Notes under the pieces: generated by a model | Seen by the model: the letters and a program-made list of their open reading frames with translations, nothing else | Databases searched by the model: none | Told to the model about the DNA's origin: nothing | Source of the DNA: JABCYV01 sp963729325 | Lineage (GTDB): Bacteria > Acidobacteriota > Terriglobia > Terriglobales > Acidobacteriaceae | NCBI GenBank assembly: GCA_963729325.1 | Contig: CAVSNS010000022.1 | Location: 1 to 64,000, forward strand | Length of the DNA: 64,000 nt | Reading direction: 5' to 3' | Shown here: piece by piece, positions 51,532-60,928 of the stretch | Position numbering within the stretch: the stretch's first letter is position 1 | Layout: each line of letters starts with the position of its first letter | Program-made: the position numbers and the translations under genes

Positions 51532-52629
51532 ATGTCTGATGAACGGACAAAGGCGATTGATCTGGCGTTTGCGCAAATCGAAAAGCAGTTTGGCAAGGGC
51601 TCAATCATGCGGTTGGGATCGAAGGAGGCCATCGTACCGATCGCGGTAATCCCTACAGGGGCCATTTCGTTCGACGCTGCCCTTGGCGTAGGCGGCTTTC
51701 CACGGGGCCGCGTGGTGGAGATTTTTGGTCCTGAGTCATCCGGCAAAACCACGATCGCATTGCAGGTAATTGCTCAAGCACAGAAAACTGGCGGCATGGC
51801 CGCGTTTGTCGATGCTGAGCATGCGCTCGATCCCGGCTACGCTAAGAAGCTCGGTGTGGACGTAGACAACCTGCTGGTCTCTCAACCCGACTACGGCGAG
51901 CAAGCTTTGGAGATCACCGAGGCGCTGGTGCGCTCCGGCGCCATCGACGTGCTGGTGGTCGACTCGGTAGCAGCGCTGGTACCGAAGGCCGAACTCGATG
52001 GAGAGATGGGTGACAGCCACATGGGATTGCAGGCGCGGTTAATGTCACAAGCGCTCCGCAAGCTGACTGGCACGGTCTCCAAGTCACGCACCTGCCTGAT
52101 TTTCATCAACCAGATCCGAGAGAAAATCGGCGTCATGTTCGGAAACCCGGAAACCACAACTGGCGGACGTGCGCTCAAGTTTTATTCGTCAGTGCGGGTG
52201 GACATCCGCCGCATCGCGGCGATTAAGGAAGGCGACGTAGTGACGGGATCGCGCACCAAAGTGAAGGTAGTGAAGAACAAAGTCGCTGCCCCTTTTCGCG
52301 AAGCTGAGTTCGACATCATGTATGGCGAGGGCATCTCCCGCGAAGGCGACTTGATTGATATCGCCGTGAATCACAACCTGCTGGAGAAGTCGGGGTCCTG
52401 GTTCAGCTACAAGAGCGAACGCATTGGACAGGGTCGCGAGAACGCCCGCCAGTTCCTCAAGGACAACAAGGAAGTCTATGCCAAGCTGGAAGCTGAGGTG
52501 CGCAAAGAGCTGGGACTGATTCCGGCGACGACGGCCCCGGCACAAGGCCAGACCCCGCCGACGGCGCGTGTAACCACGATGCCCAGTGCAGCCCCCGAAA
52601 CCGCAAAGGTGCCCGCAGCACGGCGATAG
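51532..52629 (+). CDS. recA: RecA recombinase
   Basis: 365 residues. Walker A GPESSGKTT with Lys72, the same position as in E. coli RecA; VLVVDSVAALVPKAELDGEMG carries Walker B and L1 start (shown in part), MSQALRKLTGTVSKS, FINQIREKIGVMFGNPETTT is the L2 DNA-binding loop. Pro/Ala/Thr-rich C-terminal tail. Central to homologous recombination and the SOS response. Intact. Confidence 0.98.
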   Translation: MSDERTKAIDLAFAQIEKQFGKGSIMRLGSKEAIVPIAVIPTGAISFDAALGVGGFPRGRVVEIFGPESSGKTTIALQVIAQAQKTGGMAAFVDAEHALDPGYAKKLGVDVDNLLVSQPDYGEQALEITEALVRSGAIDVLVVDSVAALVPKAELDGEMGDSHMGLQARLMSQALRKLTGTVSKSRTCLIFINQIREKIGVMFGNPETTTGGRALKFYSSVRVDIRRIAAIKEGDVVTGSRTKVKVVKNKVAAPFREAEFDIMYGEGISREGDLIDIAVNHNLLEKSGSWFSYKSERIGQGRENARQFLKDNKEVYAKLEAEVRKELGLIPATTAPAQGQTPPTARVTTMPSAAPETAKVPAARR

Positions 52630-52791
52630 GAACTCCTCGACTCGATTGTCATTCTGAGCCGCTCGGCGTCGGGATACCAACCCTTCAGACGCTGAGGACG
52701 TTGCGCATCTTGCAATCATCAATTGCCATCCCTGCTCTCCACCGACTAGAATCTTTGGTTAACCCAGCCTGCCCCGCTTCTGTGAGGATGA

Positions 52792-53325
52792 TTGAAGCAA
52801 GTTATCGCCATCTATCCCGGTTCGTTTGACCCATTGACCAACGGGCATCTCGACTTGATCGAGCGTGGAAGTGAAATTTTCGATGAACTGGTGGTGGCGA
52901 TTCTGAGGAATACAGAGAAGAGTCCGCTATTCAGCTTGGGAGAACGCCGCGCAATGCTGGAGGCAATGACCGAGCGTTTCCGCAACGTGCGCGTGGATAC
53001 GTTTGATGGCCTCACCGTTGACTATGCGCTCAAAGTCGGGGCCAAGGCGATCTTGCGCGGCATTCGCGCCCTGAGCGATTATGAATACGAGCTGCAAATG
53101 GCTCTGATGAACCGCAAATTGAACCCCGATCTGGAAACCGTATTCATGATGCCAGCCGAACAATATTCCTACTTGAGCTCCAAGCTAGTGCGCGAGGTCG
53201 CCCAACTAGGAGGGTCCATCAAAGATCTGGTCCCGGCGATGGTGGAACAAAGACTCAGAGAGAAACTGGATCCAGCAGTCAAGTTAGAACACGCAAGAGA
53301 GCGAAGAGCAAAGACGGGAAAATGA
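52792..53325 (+). CDS. coaD: phosphopantetheine adenylyltransferase
   Basis: 177 residues from TTG 52792, preceded by GAGG. Nucleotidylyltransferase opening YPGSFDPLTNGHLDLIERG with catalytic His19, then ILRGIRALSDYEYELQMALM and the C-terminal YSYLSSKLVREVAQLGGS (ISSTxxR equivalent). Fourth step of coenzyme A synthesis. The next gene starts one base after its stop. Confidence 0.95.
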   Translation: MKQVIAIYPGSFDPLTNGHLDLIERGSEIFDELVVAILRNTEKSPLFSLGERRAMLEAMTERFRNVRVDTFDGLTVDYALKVGAKAILRGIRALSDYEYELQMALMNRKLNPDLETVFMMPAEQYSYLSSKLVREVAQLGGSIKDLVPAMVEQRLREKLDPAVKLEHARERRAKTGK

Positions 53326-53326
53326 A

Positions 53327-54529
53327 ATGACTTCAGTCACGGAAGCTCCTACGGCAGCGAAACTCACGGAACGGATTAACCGCATCGAACCCTCCGCCAC
53401 TATGGCGGTGGTCGCGGAAGCTGACAAACTGCGTCTGCAAGGCATTGACGTCGTAGACTTTGGCGCGGGAGAGCCGCACTTTTCCACCCCGCAGCACATC
53501 AAAGATGCTGCCATTAGCGCCATCCAAGGGAACTTCACCAAGTACACGGCGGTCGGCGGAACAGCCGAGCTGAAAGATGCCATCGTGCAGCGTCACGCGG
53601 CCGACTTCGAGTCGGACTATCGCCGCGAGGAGACAATTGCTTCCGTGGGTGGCAAACATGGATTGTTCAACGCAATTCAGGTGCTGGTGGAGCACGGCGA
53701 CGAGGTGATTCTGCCGGTTCCCTACTGGGTTTCGTTCAAAGATATCGTGCGTTACGCCGGTGGCAATTGCGTGTTTCTCGAGTCTGACGAAGCGCAGGGC
53801 TTCCGGGTGACCGCGGAGATGATCGAGCGACTGGTCACGCCGCGAACCAAACTCATTATCCTGAATTCGCCGTCCAATCCCTCGGGAGCCGTTATGTCAG
53901 CGGAAGACTTGACCGAAGTGGTGCGGCTGGCGGCTCAGCGCGGTATTTGGGTGATTTCCGATGAGTGCTACGTATATTTGAACTATAGCGGCAGCCGCTT
54001 CTCCGTCGGATCGTTGCGCGAATATCGCGACCGCCTGGTGATTGTGGGCTCGCTTTCAAAGACTTATGCCATGACCGGCTGGCGGTTGGGATATGCGCTG
54101 GGACCGGCGCAGGTAATCAGCGCGATGCAAAAACTGCAGAGCCAGTCCACGTCGAACCCAACTTCGTTTGTGCAGAAGGCCGCAGTCGGCGCCCTGAAAG
54201 GGCCGCAGCAGTGCGTTGAGGACATGCGACTCGAGTACATCCAGCTACGCGACCACGTGGTCAAGGGCCTACACTCCATTTCGGGCATCCGGTGTACGCT
54301 GCCAGAGGGCGCGTTCTACGCTTATCCTAACGTCTCGTCATTTTTTGGGCGCGGCGGAGTCAAGTCGGCCTCGGATCTTGCCGGGAAGTTGTTGCGCGAG
54401 GCGCACGTGGCCACGGTGCCGGGAGAGGGATTTGGAACCCGCGATCATATTAGGGTGTCCTATGCCACGTCGGTCGCCGAGCTCGATCGCGGGTTGGAAC
54501 GCATGCGCAAATTCCTGGGCGCACTCTAA
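53327..54529 (+). CDS. class I/II pyridoxal-phosphate aminotransferase (aspartate type)
   Basis: 400 residues. PLP-binding Lys245 in GSLSKTYAMTGWRLGYALG, NSPSNPSGAV, DECYVYLNY and the C-terminal IRVSYATS Arg. Most like type Ib aspartate (or aspartate/prephenate) aminotransferases: DFGAGEPHFSTPQHIKDAA near the N-terminus. Tightly coupled to coaD. Confidence 0.9.
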   Translation: MTSVTEAPTAAKLTERINRIEPSATMAVVAEADKLRLQGIDVVDFGAGEPHFSTPQHIKDAAISAIQGNFTKYTAVGGTAELKDAIVQRHAADFESDYRREETIASVGGKHGLFNAIQVLVEHGDEVILPVPYWVSFKDIVRYAGGNCVFLESDEAQGFRVTAEMIERLVTPRTKLIILNSPSNPSGAVMSAEDLTEVVRLAAQRGIWVISDECYVYLNYSGSRFSVGSLREYRDRLVIVGSLSKTYAMTGWRLGYALGPAQVISAMQKLQSQSTSNPTSFVQKAAVGALKGPQQCVEDMRLEYIQLRDHVVKGLHSISGIRCTLPEGAFYAYPNVSSFFGRGGVKSASDLAGKLLREAHVATVPGEGFGTRDHIRVSYATSVAELDRGLERMRKFLGAL

Positions 54530-54573
54530 AGCGTGGATGTGCCGGTACCAACCTGTTCCCGCGTACTGGTCCC

Positions 54574-55575
54574 ATGAGCGAACTGTATCCATTGCTGATG
54601 CAGCCAGCATTCGACCCGCGCCCCTGGGGAGGGCTGGATCTCTCACCCATCTATCCCAATCATCGGTTTGAGGAGAAGATCGGTGAAGCCTGGTTGACCG
54701 GAGACGCGTGCCGAGTAGTGAATGGGCCGCTGCAGGGGCGGTCTCTGGCGGAATTGAGTTCGCAATATCAACGGGAATTGGTCGGAGCCACGGCCAGAGA
54801 TCCCAGCCACTTTCCTCTGCTGGTGAAGTTTCTGTTTCCGCACGAGAAGCTTTCCGTGCAGGTGCATCCTGATGACGAAGCCGCGCAACGCGTGGGTCAG
54901 CCTTGGGGAAAAACGGAATGTTGGTACGTCGCACACGCCAAGCCGGGGGCGCGGATAGCGCTTGGCCTTAAAGAAGGGTCCACACGAGCGCAGCTGGAGC
55001 AGGCAATTCACGAGAGGCGCGCCGAAGAGTTGCTCAACTGGATCAACATTTATCCGGGCGAAATGATTTACGTTGCCGCTGGAACCGTGCACACTCTGGG
55101 GGCCGGAGCAATCCTGGTGGAAACTCAGCAACAATCGGACACAACTTATCGCTTGTACGACTACGGACGCCCGCGCGAATTGCATCTCAGAGAAGGCCTC
55201 GCTGCCGTGAAGGAGAAAGTCGCGTCAGGAAAAGTAATTCGTCCGGCGCCTTCGTCCATCAACGGTGGCGGAAGTCTGCAGGCCCGGTTGATCGCTGCGC
55301 CTTTCTTCACGGTTAATATGTTCGAACTCAAGGGGCCTCATGACTTCCGTACCCGGGATCCATTCGGCAAAACCTCGGTTCAGATCATGGTGGCAGTTGA
55401 GGGTTGTGGCATTGTCGAATCTCCTGGGGCGGAACCGGTCATGATGGGGAAAGGCGACGCGGTCGTAGTGCCGGCGTGCATTGACGAGTTTCGGGTGCGC
55501 CCGCAGTGGACAACGGAATTCCTTATGTCGGCGGTGCCTGGCGAATTGGTACCAGAGCCGGCGACAAGAATGTAG
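54574..55575 (+). CDS. manA: mannose-6-phosphate isomerase, class I
   Basis: 333 residues, short (Bacillus-like) class I PMI. Zinc-site motifs KFLFPHEKLSVQVHPDDEAA and GTVHTLGAGAILVETQQQSD, with Glu in KTECWYVAHA. Interconverts Fru6P and Man6P. With manC and manB just downstream it completes the route to GDP-mannose. Intact. Confidence 0.92.
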   Translation: MSELYPLLMQPAFDPRPWGGLDLSPIYPNHRFEEKIGEAWLTGDACRVVNGPLQGRSLAELSSQYQRELVGATARDPSHFPLLVKFLFPHEKLSVQVHPDDEAAQRVGQPWGKTECWYVAHAKPGARIALGLKEGSTRAQLEQAIHERRAEELLNWINIYPGEMIYVAAGTVHTLGAGAILVETQQQSDTTYRLYDYGRPRELHLREGLAAVKEKVASGKVIRPAPSSINGGGSLQARLIAAPFFTVNMFELKGPHDFRTRDPFGKTSVQIMVAVEGCGIVESPGAEPVMMGKGDAVVVPACIDEFRVRPQWTTEFLMSAVPGELVPEPATRM

Positions 55576-55608
55576 AAAAACATCCCAAATCTGAAACCCA
55601 CAGACCCC

Positions 55609-56109
55609 GTGACTAACAAGAACTTCTATCCCGTGATCCTTGCCGGCGGGCGTGGCACACGCTTCTGGCCGCTGAGCCGCAAACGGCTAGCTAAGCAACT
55701 CCTGGTGCTTGACGGAAAACAGACCATGATCCAGCAAACCGTGGCTCGCCTGGTTCCGTTCGCTCCCGCCAAACGTTTCTGGGTCATAACCAATGAAGAT
55801 CTGCGGCGTGCGATTGGCCGCCAGCTCCCGCGACTCAGTAAGTCTCAGATCCTCGCTGAGCCGGTAGGCCGCAATACCGCACCTGCCGTTGGCCTAGCAG
55901 CATTCATTTTGTTGCGTCACGATCCTGATGCGATCATCGGCATGTTTCCCTCCGACCACGTGATCGCAGACGAAAAACGATATCGCCAGGTTTTGGAGAA
56001 AGGAATCCATATTGCCAGCGCGGGCGAAAACATCGTCGTGCTGGGAATTCGCCCCACGCGAGCCGAGACCGGTTACGGATATATCGAAACCGGCTCTGAC
56101 CAGCGGTGA
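55609..56109 (+). CDS. manC: mannose-1-phosphate guanylyltransferase, N-terminal fragment
   Basis: GTG start. VILAGGRGTRFWPLSRKRLA with KQLLVLDG, EPVGRNTAPAVGLAA and MFPSDHVIAD are sugar nucleotidyltransferase motifs. Frame lost after ETGYGYIETG at about 56.10 kb. Whole gene inferred as 55609-56714 with two indels. Confidence 0.85.
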   Translation: MTNKNFYPVILAGGRGTRFWPLSRKRLAKQLLVLDGKQTMIQQTVARLVPFAPAKRFWVITNEDLRRAIGRQLPRLSKSQILAEPVGRNTAPAVGLAAFILLRHDPDAIIGMFPSDHVIADEKRYRQVLEKGIHIASAGENIVVLGIRPTRAETGYGYIETGSDQR

Positions 56110-56599
56110 CGGGCTGAGAGTTCGCCGCTTCACCGAGAAGCCCGATGCCGAGAGGGCCGCTGGATTCCTGAAGGCCGGGAACTATTTCTGGAACAGTGGA
56201 ATGTTCTTGTGGAGCGCCCGCACGCTGGCCAACGCCTTGCACGAGCACCTGCCCCAGACGGCAATGGTGCTTGAACGAATTGCGGCAACATTCGGCACAC
56301 GAAAGTTCACGGAACTTTTCCGTCGCCTGTACCCAAGGTGCGAAAACATAAGCATTGACTATGCCGTGCTTGAGCGGAGATCTGCCAAAGGCGAGCGGCA
56401 ATCCAATATCTTCTGTCTGCCGGCTGATTTTGGCTGGAGTGACCTGGGATCTTGGACCTCGTTGCACGAACATCATGCGGGGAAACAGCCGTCAGACCGA
56501 CGGCAACCAGATTTCTGGGGCCGGCATCTTCACGCTGAACGCTCAAGGCAATTACATTCATGCGCCAGGAAAGTTCGTGGCCGCGGTAGGTGTGAGTGA
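56012..56599 (+). CDS. manC: mannose-1-phosphate guanylyltransferase, middle fragment
   Basis: In true frame from about 56.10 kb: LRVRRFTEKPDAERAAGFL, GNYFWNSGMFLWSARTL, SIDYAVLERRS and FGWSDLGSWTSLHEH. Lost again at about 56.48 kb. The FxEKP and WNSGMF motifs bind the sugar phosphate. Confidence 0.82.
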   Translation: MPARAKTSSCWEFAPREPRPVTDISKPALTSGDGLRVRRFTEKPDAERAAGFLKAGNYFWNSGMFLWSARTLANALHEHLPQTAMVLERIAATFGTRKFTELFRRLYPRCENISIDYAVLERRSAKGERQSNIFCLPADFGWSDLGSWTSLHEHHAGKQPSDRRQPDFWGRHLHAERSRQLHSCARKVRGRGRCE

Positions 56600-56714
56600 T
56601 CTCGTGATCGTCGAAACCGAGGACGCGCTGCTGATTACCAATCGCAAAAGCGCGCAGGATGTCGGGAAAATTGTGCAATATCTGGATGAAAAAAAACTGC
56701 ACAAGCTGGTGTGA
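56355..56714 (+). CDS. manC: mannose-1-phosphate guanylyltransferase, C-terminal fragment
   Basis: True frame from about 56.48 kb: IFTLNAQGNYIHAPGKFVAA then VSDLVIVETEDALLI and KSAQDVGKIVQYL, the beta-helix end of the enzyme. Not an independent gene. Confidence 0.8.
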   Translation: MTMPCLSGDLPKASGNPISSVCRLILAGVTWDLGPRCTNIMRGNSRQTDGNQISGAGIFTLNAQGNYIHAPGKFVAAVGVSDLVIVETEDALLITNRKSAQDVGKIVQYLDEKKLHKLV

Positions 56715-56763
56715 GATAGTTGCTGGCCAATCTTCTTAGACAAGGCCCCCCGACTAAACAACA

Positions 56764-57003
56764 ATGGCGAATGACCAAATCAAGTTCGGTACCGACGGCT
56801 GGCGCGGCGTAATCGCTGATGACTTTACGTTCGACAACGTGCGCCGCGTGGCTGGCGCCATTGCCGCTTATGTATTGAAACACGAAGACGCGCAGCGCGG
56901 GGTCATCGTGGGCTACGACACTCGATTTGCCTCGCAGCATGCGGCCAGAGTAGCCGTCGAGATTTTGGCTGGGGCGGGAATCCCAGTCAAGCTGGCCAGA
57001 TGA
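56764..57003 (+). CDS. phosphomannomutase/phosphoglucomutase, N-terminal fragment
   Basis: Starts MANDQIKFGTDGWRGVIADD and GVIVGYDTRFASQ, typical hexose-phosphate mutase domain 1. A one-base shift at about 57.00 kb (VKLAR-stop versus DDYTPTPA) separates it from the rest. Whole gene inferred as 56764-58183. Confidence 0.85.
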   Translation: MANDQIKFGTDGWRGVIADDFTFDNVRRVAGAIAAYVLKHEDAQRGVIVGYDTRFASQHAARVAVEILAGAGIPVKLAR

Positions 57004-57034
57004 CTACACTCCGACACCTGCGATTTCCTATGCG

Positions 57035-58183
57035 GTGAAGACCCGGCAAGCCGCTGGCGGAGTGGTTGTCACTTCCAGTCACAATCCATGGAACTGGAAC
57101 GGCATGAAGTTCAAGAGCAAGTTGGGCGGATCGGCCGCTCCTGCGATCATGCGGATAATTGAAGAAGCGCTTCATGCCGGCGCCATGCCTAGCCGCGAAA
57201 AGGCTGCAATTGAAGAAGTTGACCTCAAGCAGCCCTACATTGCGGCCATCTGCGCATTCGCTGATGTTGATCTTATCGCCAAAGCCAAATTCAAGTTTGC
57301 GGTGGATGCGATGTATGGTGCTGGACGGGGCGTGCTGGGACAGATCTTTACCAGTCGTGCTATTCAGCATGTTGCCATCCGTCAGGAGTTAAATCCGTTG
57401 TTCCCAGGAATTAATCCAGAGCCCATCGAACCGCACGTGGCTTTGCTTCAACAGACGGTGGTGAAAGAAAACTGCCATGCCGGCCTAGCAACGGACGGCG
57501 ATGCCGATCGCATCGGCGCAGTGACCGAAGATGGCTCCTTCGTCGATGCGCACAAGGTTTTCTCAATCCTTACGCACTGGCTTTTGGAGCGAAAGAAATG
57601 GTCTGGTGAAATTGTGCGCGCCTTTAATACAACCGGCATGGTAGACCGCATCGCGGCCCGTCATGGACGCAAACTGAATGAGTGCCCAATCGGGTTCAAG
57701 TACGTCACTGATCTCATGAGTGTGCGTGAGATTCTCATCGGCGGCGAAGAATCTGGTGGCATAGGATATTCGCGCTTCCTGCCGGAACGTGACGGCATTC
57801 TCAATTCCCTGCTGCTGGCCAATGTAATGGCCGAAGAAGGCAAGCCGCTTGGCCAACTCGTAGCCGATCTACAGCGCGAGTACGGACCGCACTACTACGG
57901 TCGCCGGGACCTCCACATTTCTGAGGATATAAAGCAGAGGGCAATTCAGCGGGCGGGTTCGGAGCGGGCCAAACGTCTCGGCCCCTACAACATCATTAAG
58001 AAAGAGGGCCTTGACGGTGTGAAGCTCTTTCTCGATGCCCCTACGAATGGCAACGGAGCGCAGCCCTGGGTCTTGCTTCGGGCTTCTGGCACTGAGCCAT
58101 TGCTGCGAATCTATTCCGAGGCGGCATCACCCGAGCTTGTCGCTGAAATTCTGGGCAACGCGGAAGTGTTCGTCAAGGCCTAG
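57035..58183 (+). CDS. phosphomannomutase/phosphoglucomutase, main part
   Basis: 382 residues shown; the frame is open upstream to about 57.00 kb (DDYTPTPAISYAVKTRQAAG). Phosphoserine loop VVVTSSHNPWNWNGMKF, metal loop ATDGDADRIGAV, sugar loop GGEESGGIGYS and phosphate loop LLRASGTEPLLRIYSE are all present. Man6P/Man1P interconversion is inferred from manA and manC next to it, but Glc activity is equally possible. Confidence 0.88.
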   Translation: MKTRQAAGGVVVTSSHNPWNWNGMKFKSKLGGSAAPAIMRIIEEALHAGAMPSREKAAIEEVDLKQPYIAAICAFADVDLIAKAKFKFAVDAMYGAGRGVLGQIFTSRAIQHVAIRQELNPLFPGINPEPIEPHVALLQQTVVKENCHAGLATDGDADRIGAVTEDGSFVDAHKVFSILTHWLLERKKWSGEIVRAFNTTGMVDRIAARHGRKLNECPIGFKYVTDLMSVREILIGGEESGGIGYSRFLPERDGILNSLLLANVMAEEGKPLGQLVADLQREYGPHYYGRRDLHISEDIKQRAIQRAGSERAKRLGPYNIIKKEGLDGVKLFLDAPTNGNGAQPWVLLRASGTEPLLRIYSEAASPELVAEILGNAEVFVKA

Positions 58184-58320
58184 GGGCCGGAAATCAGTCC
58201 GGGTGGCCCACACGCGCATCTAACCACTAGTAACTACCCACTGGCCACTGTACTCCAGGGCCTCGCGTTTCGCATCTGGCAATACGATAATTAAGAAATT
58301 CTAAAGATCGCAGATCGAAG

Positions 58321-59475
58321 ATGAGCTCCGCAACCGCTGCCATTCCGGTTCCAACCGACTCGCCAGAGGCGCGACGCTATAATCGCGTGAAGCGCTGGCT
58401 GGGGGTTAGCGACTTTGTCTTGGGACTGGTGCTCCTGCTCGCGTTGTTGGTGACAGGATGGAGCAACAGCTTGCGCGATCTCGCCTATCGGGCTGCCTTT
58501 CAAAACTATACCCTGGCCGTTTTTCTCTACGTTTTGATGCTGATGACAGCTGGCAAACTGCTTGGATTGGGACTCGAGTACTACGGCTTCCGCCTGGAGC
58601 GCCGATTCCAGCTATCCAATCAAAGGTTGCGCTCCTGGGTTTGGGACGAGTTCAAAGCTTTCTTGGTCGGTCTCGTCATTGCAGTGATCTTTGCCGAGTT
58701 GTTGTACTTCATTCTTCGGCAAGCCCCACAATACTGGTGGTTTATTGCCTGGGCAACATTTCTGATGCTGTTCGTCTTGATGGCTCAACTGGCGCCTGTT
58801 GTCCTTTTTCCCATCTTCTACAAGTTCGAACCGCTAAAAAATGAAGAGTTGAAAGCCCGGTTGGTACGGCTCAGCGAGCAGGCGGGGACGCAGGTGCGGG
58901 GTGTCTACCAATGGAAGCTTTCGGAAAAGAGTAAGAAGGCGAACGCCGCCTTGACGGGCCTCGGCGCCACCAGACGCATCATTCTGGCTGATACATTGCT
59001 CGACAATTATTCGGCGGACGAAATTGAAGCCGTACTGGCGCACGAACTCGGCCACCATGTGCATCGGCATATCCTCAAGAGCATCGCAGTGCAGGCGGGG
59101 ATAACGCTCATGGGTTTCTGGGCTGCGAACTGGATCCTGCACTATACGGTCGACCGCATGCACATGTTTGAGACCTTGTCTGATTTTGCTAATCTGCCGC
59201 TGCTGGCTTTGGTCTCGACTGTGCTGTCATTGCTAGTCTTGCCGGCGTTGAACGCTTATTCCCGTTACAACGAGCGCCAGGCCGATCGCTATGCCTTCTG
59301 TTCTATCCCCAAAGTCGACCCTTTCATCTCCTCGATGAACAAGCTGGCGCAGCAAAATCTGGCCGAGCGTTCCCCATCCAAGTGGGTGGAATGGTTTTTC
59401 CACTCGCATCCGGCAATTTCCCGGCGCGTGGCCGCTGCCGAGGCTTGGAAAAAAATGCAACCGAGCGCTGTCTAG
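58321..59475 (+). CDS. M48-family membrane zinc protease (Ste24/CAAX-prenyl protease type)
   Basis: 384 residues with several membrane helices. HELGH zinc motif at 241-245 (AVLAHELGHHVHRH) and Glu318 in RYNERQADRYA as third ligand. The layout, with large N-terminal membrane region, resembles Ste24 rather than HtpX. Probable membrane-protein quality control. Ends in a palindrome shared with kdsB. Confidence 0.88.
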   Translation: MSSATAAIPVPTDSPEARRYNRVKRWLGVSDFVLGLVLLLALLVTGWSNSLRDLAYRAAFQNYTLAVFLYVLMLMTAGKLLGLGLEYYGFRLERRFQLSNQRLRSWVWDEFKAFLVGLVIAVIFAELLYFILRQAPQYWWFIAWATFLMLFVLMAQLAPVVLFPIFYKFEPLKNEELKARLVRLSEQAGTQVRGVYQWKLSEKSKKANAALTGLGATRRIILADTLLDNYSADEIEAVLAHELGHHVHRHILKSIAVQAGITLMGFWAANWILHYTVDRMHMFETLSDFANLPLLALVSTVLSLLVLPALNAYSRYNERQADRYAFCSIPKVDPFISSMNKLAQQNLAERSPSKWVEWFFHSHPAISRRVAAAEAWKKMQPSAV

Positions 59476-59486
59476 ACAGCTTTTTT
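59467..59486 (+). terminator. palindrome plus T-run at convergent gene ends
   Basis: Perfect 14-bp palindrome GCTGTCTAGACAGC (59467-59480) followed by six T (59481-59486). It contains the stop codons of both the M48 gene and kdsB, each ending Ala-Val-stop. Short stem, so termination is plausible for the plus strand but not certain. Confidence 0.5.
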
Positions 59487-60203
59487 GGCGGCCTGCAGGA
59501 TGGCTTCCACCCGCCCTAGATCTTCCTCCGTATCGACTCCCACGGTGTCGAAGGGCGTTTCTCTTACATATATCGGAATTCCATTTTCCAGAAAGCGCAA
59601 TTGCTCCAATCGTTCAGTGTTCTCTAACGGAGATTCGTGAAACTCGACAAATCGGTTCAGCGCCGACTTACGATAGGCATAGAAGCCGAGATGCTTGAAG
59701 AAGGATGGGTTCGCCGCATCGCGATCGTAGGGAATTGTGGCACGGGAGAAGTAAAGTGCGCGGCCAGTTCTGTCGGTGACGACCTTCACCGCATTCGGAC
59801 TGTTGATGTCCTCCGCTTGCGCAAGCGTTTTCAATGTCCCAACCTGGACACTTAAATCTTCCATCACATCGAGTAGCACAGCAATGTGCTCGAGGCGAAT
59901 GAGCGGCTCATCACCCTGAACATTGAGATAAACATCTGCCACCACCGATTGCGAGACTTCGTGCACGCGTTCGGTTCCACTGCGATGTGACATCGCGGTC
60001 AATTGTGCTTTCCAGCCGTTGTGCCGGCAAACTCCGATAATCTCATCCGAATCGGTGGCAATGATGACATCATGAAGTAAGGGTGAGGATCGCACAGCTT
60101 CATACACCCGGCCAATCAGTGGCTGCCCGGCGATCTCGCGCAACATCTTGCGCGACAGCCGGGTGGAAGCGAGGCGAGCAGGAATTACAGCGATGGCCTT
60201 CAT
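59472..60203 (-). CDS. kdsB: 3-deoxy-manno-octulosonate cytidylyltransferase
   Basis: 243 residues. AVIPARLASTRLSRKMLREI opening, VYLNVQGDEPLI metal loop and KHLGFYAYRKSALNRFV. Activates Kdo as CMP-Kdo for lipopolysaccharide, implying a Gram-negative envelope. Convergent with the M48 gene, overlapping by 4 bp. Confidence 0.95.
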   Translation of the reverse strand: MKAIAVIPARLASTRLSRKMLREIAGQPLIGRVYEAVRSSPLLHDVIIATDSDEIIGVCRHNGWKAQLTAMSHRSGTERVHEVSQSVVADVYLNVQGDEPLIRLEHIAVLLDVMEDLSVQVGTLKTLAQAEDINSPNAVKVVTDRTGRALYFSRATIPYDRDAANPSFFKHLGFYAYRKSALNRFVEFHESPLENTERLEQLRFLENGIPIYVRETPFDTVGVDTEEDLGRVEAILQAAKKAV

Positions 60204-60283
60204 CCCGTCCTAGTGTCAATTTTCTCCCCCCAGTTGCAATAGGCCGCCACCTGAAAGCGTTTGAGCGAGAAAGAAGCTGCGAC

Positions 60284-60928
60284 TCAGTGTTTGGCGTGAA
60301 ATACATGCGTTTGGACGTCCGGCCAGAACTCCGTGAAGCCATTTTTTCCCATGAGTCCGAGAAACCCCCACAGGGTGCGAAGCAACGCGCTCCGCGTATT
60401 GGCCTCGCTATCGGCCCGCCAGGTGTTGGAGAGGAAGTTGTTTCCAGGGGTAGAAATATATCTGGCATAGGCAGGCGTGAGTTGGCCGTTGCGATTATGG
60501 GCCAGGAAGGTCATAATCACGACATTCTCCAGCCTTCCCTTGAAGGGCTGGCGGTAGGCCCGAAAATAGCGGGGATCTTCTTTCCAGAGCGCGCCCAATC
60601 CCGCTTCGATGGCATTGCCAGTTGAGACGCCCGTGAGCCGCATCCCGTAGCGCTTGCCAAAACCCGTCCACGAACCCCCATATTCTTTCGGGGTGTCCCG
60701 GGCAGTGCCAAAGCCGGCAGTGAAGAGACCCACGGTGAGAGTCTCTGGGCCGACGGTGCTATCGACGAACCACTTCACGCGCTGGCTGCCGGTAATGTAA
60801 TGGTATGGCTTGATAGAAAAAGAGGCAGAATTGGGTAGATCATCTTGTTCAGCTTTCGCCGTCTGTGCCGGAGCAATCCCGGTAACTGCGAGGAAAATTA
60901 CGACCACCAGCAAGTATTTATGATTCAC
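60284..60928 (-). CDS. conserved secreted protein, unknown function
   Basis: 214 residues with a signal peptide (MNHKYLLVVVIFLAVTGIAP, cleavage near AQT). Mature part has YITGSQRVKWFVDSTVGPET, GFGKRYGMRLTGVSTGNAI and KEDPRYFRAYRQPFKGR-type segments (actual EDPRYFRAYRQPFKGR), a pattern seen in uncharacterised acidobacterial outer-envelope proteins. No catalytic motif recognised. Confidence 0.65.
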   Translation of the reverse strand: MNHKYLLVVVIFLAVTGIAPAQTAKAEQDDLPNSASFSIKPYHYITGSQRVKWFVDSTVGPETLTVGLFTAGFGTARDTPKEYGGSWTGFGKRYGMRLTGVSTGNAIEAGLGALWKEDPRYFRAYRQPFKGRLENVVIMTFLAHNRNGQLTPAYARYISTPGNNFLSNTWRADSEANTRSALLRTLWGFLGLMGKNGFTEFWPDVQTHVFHAKH

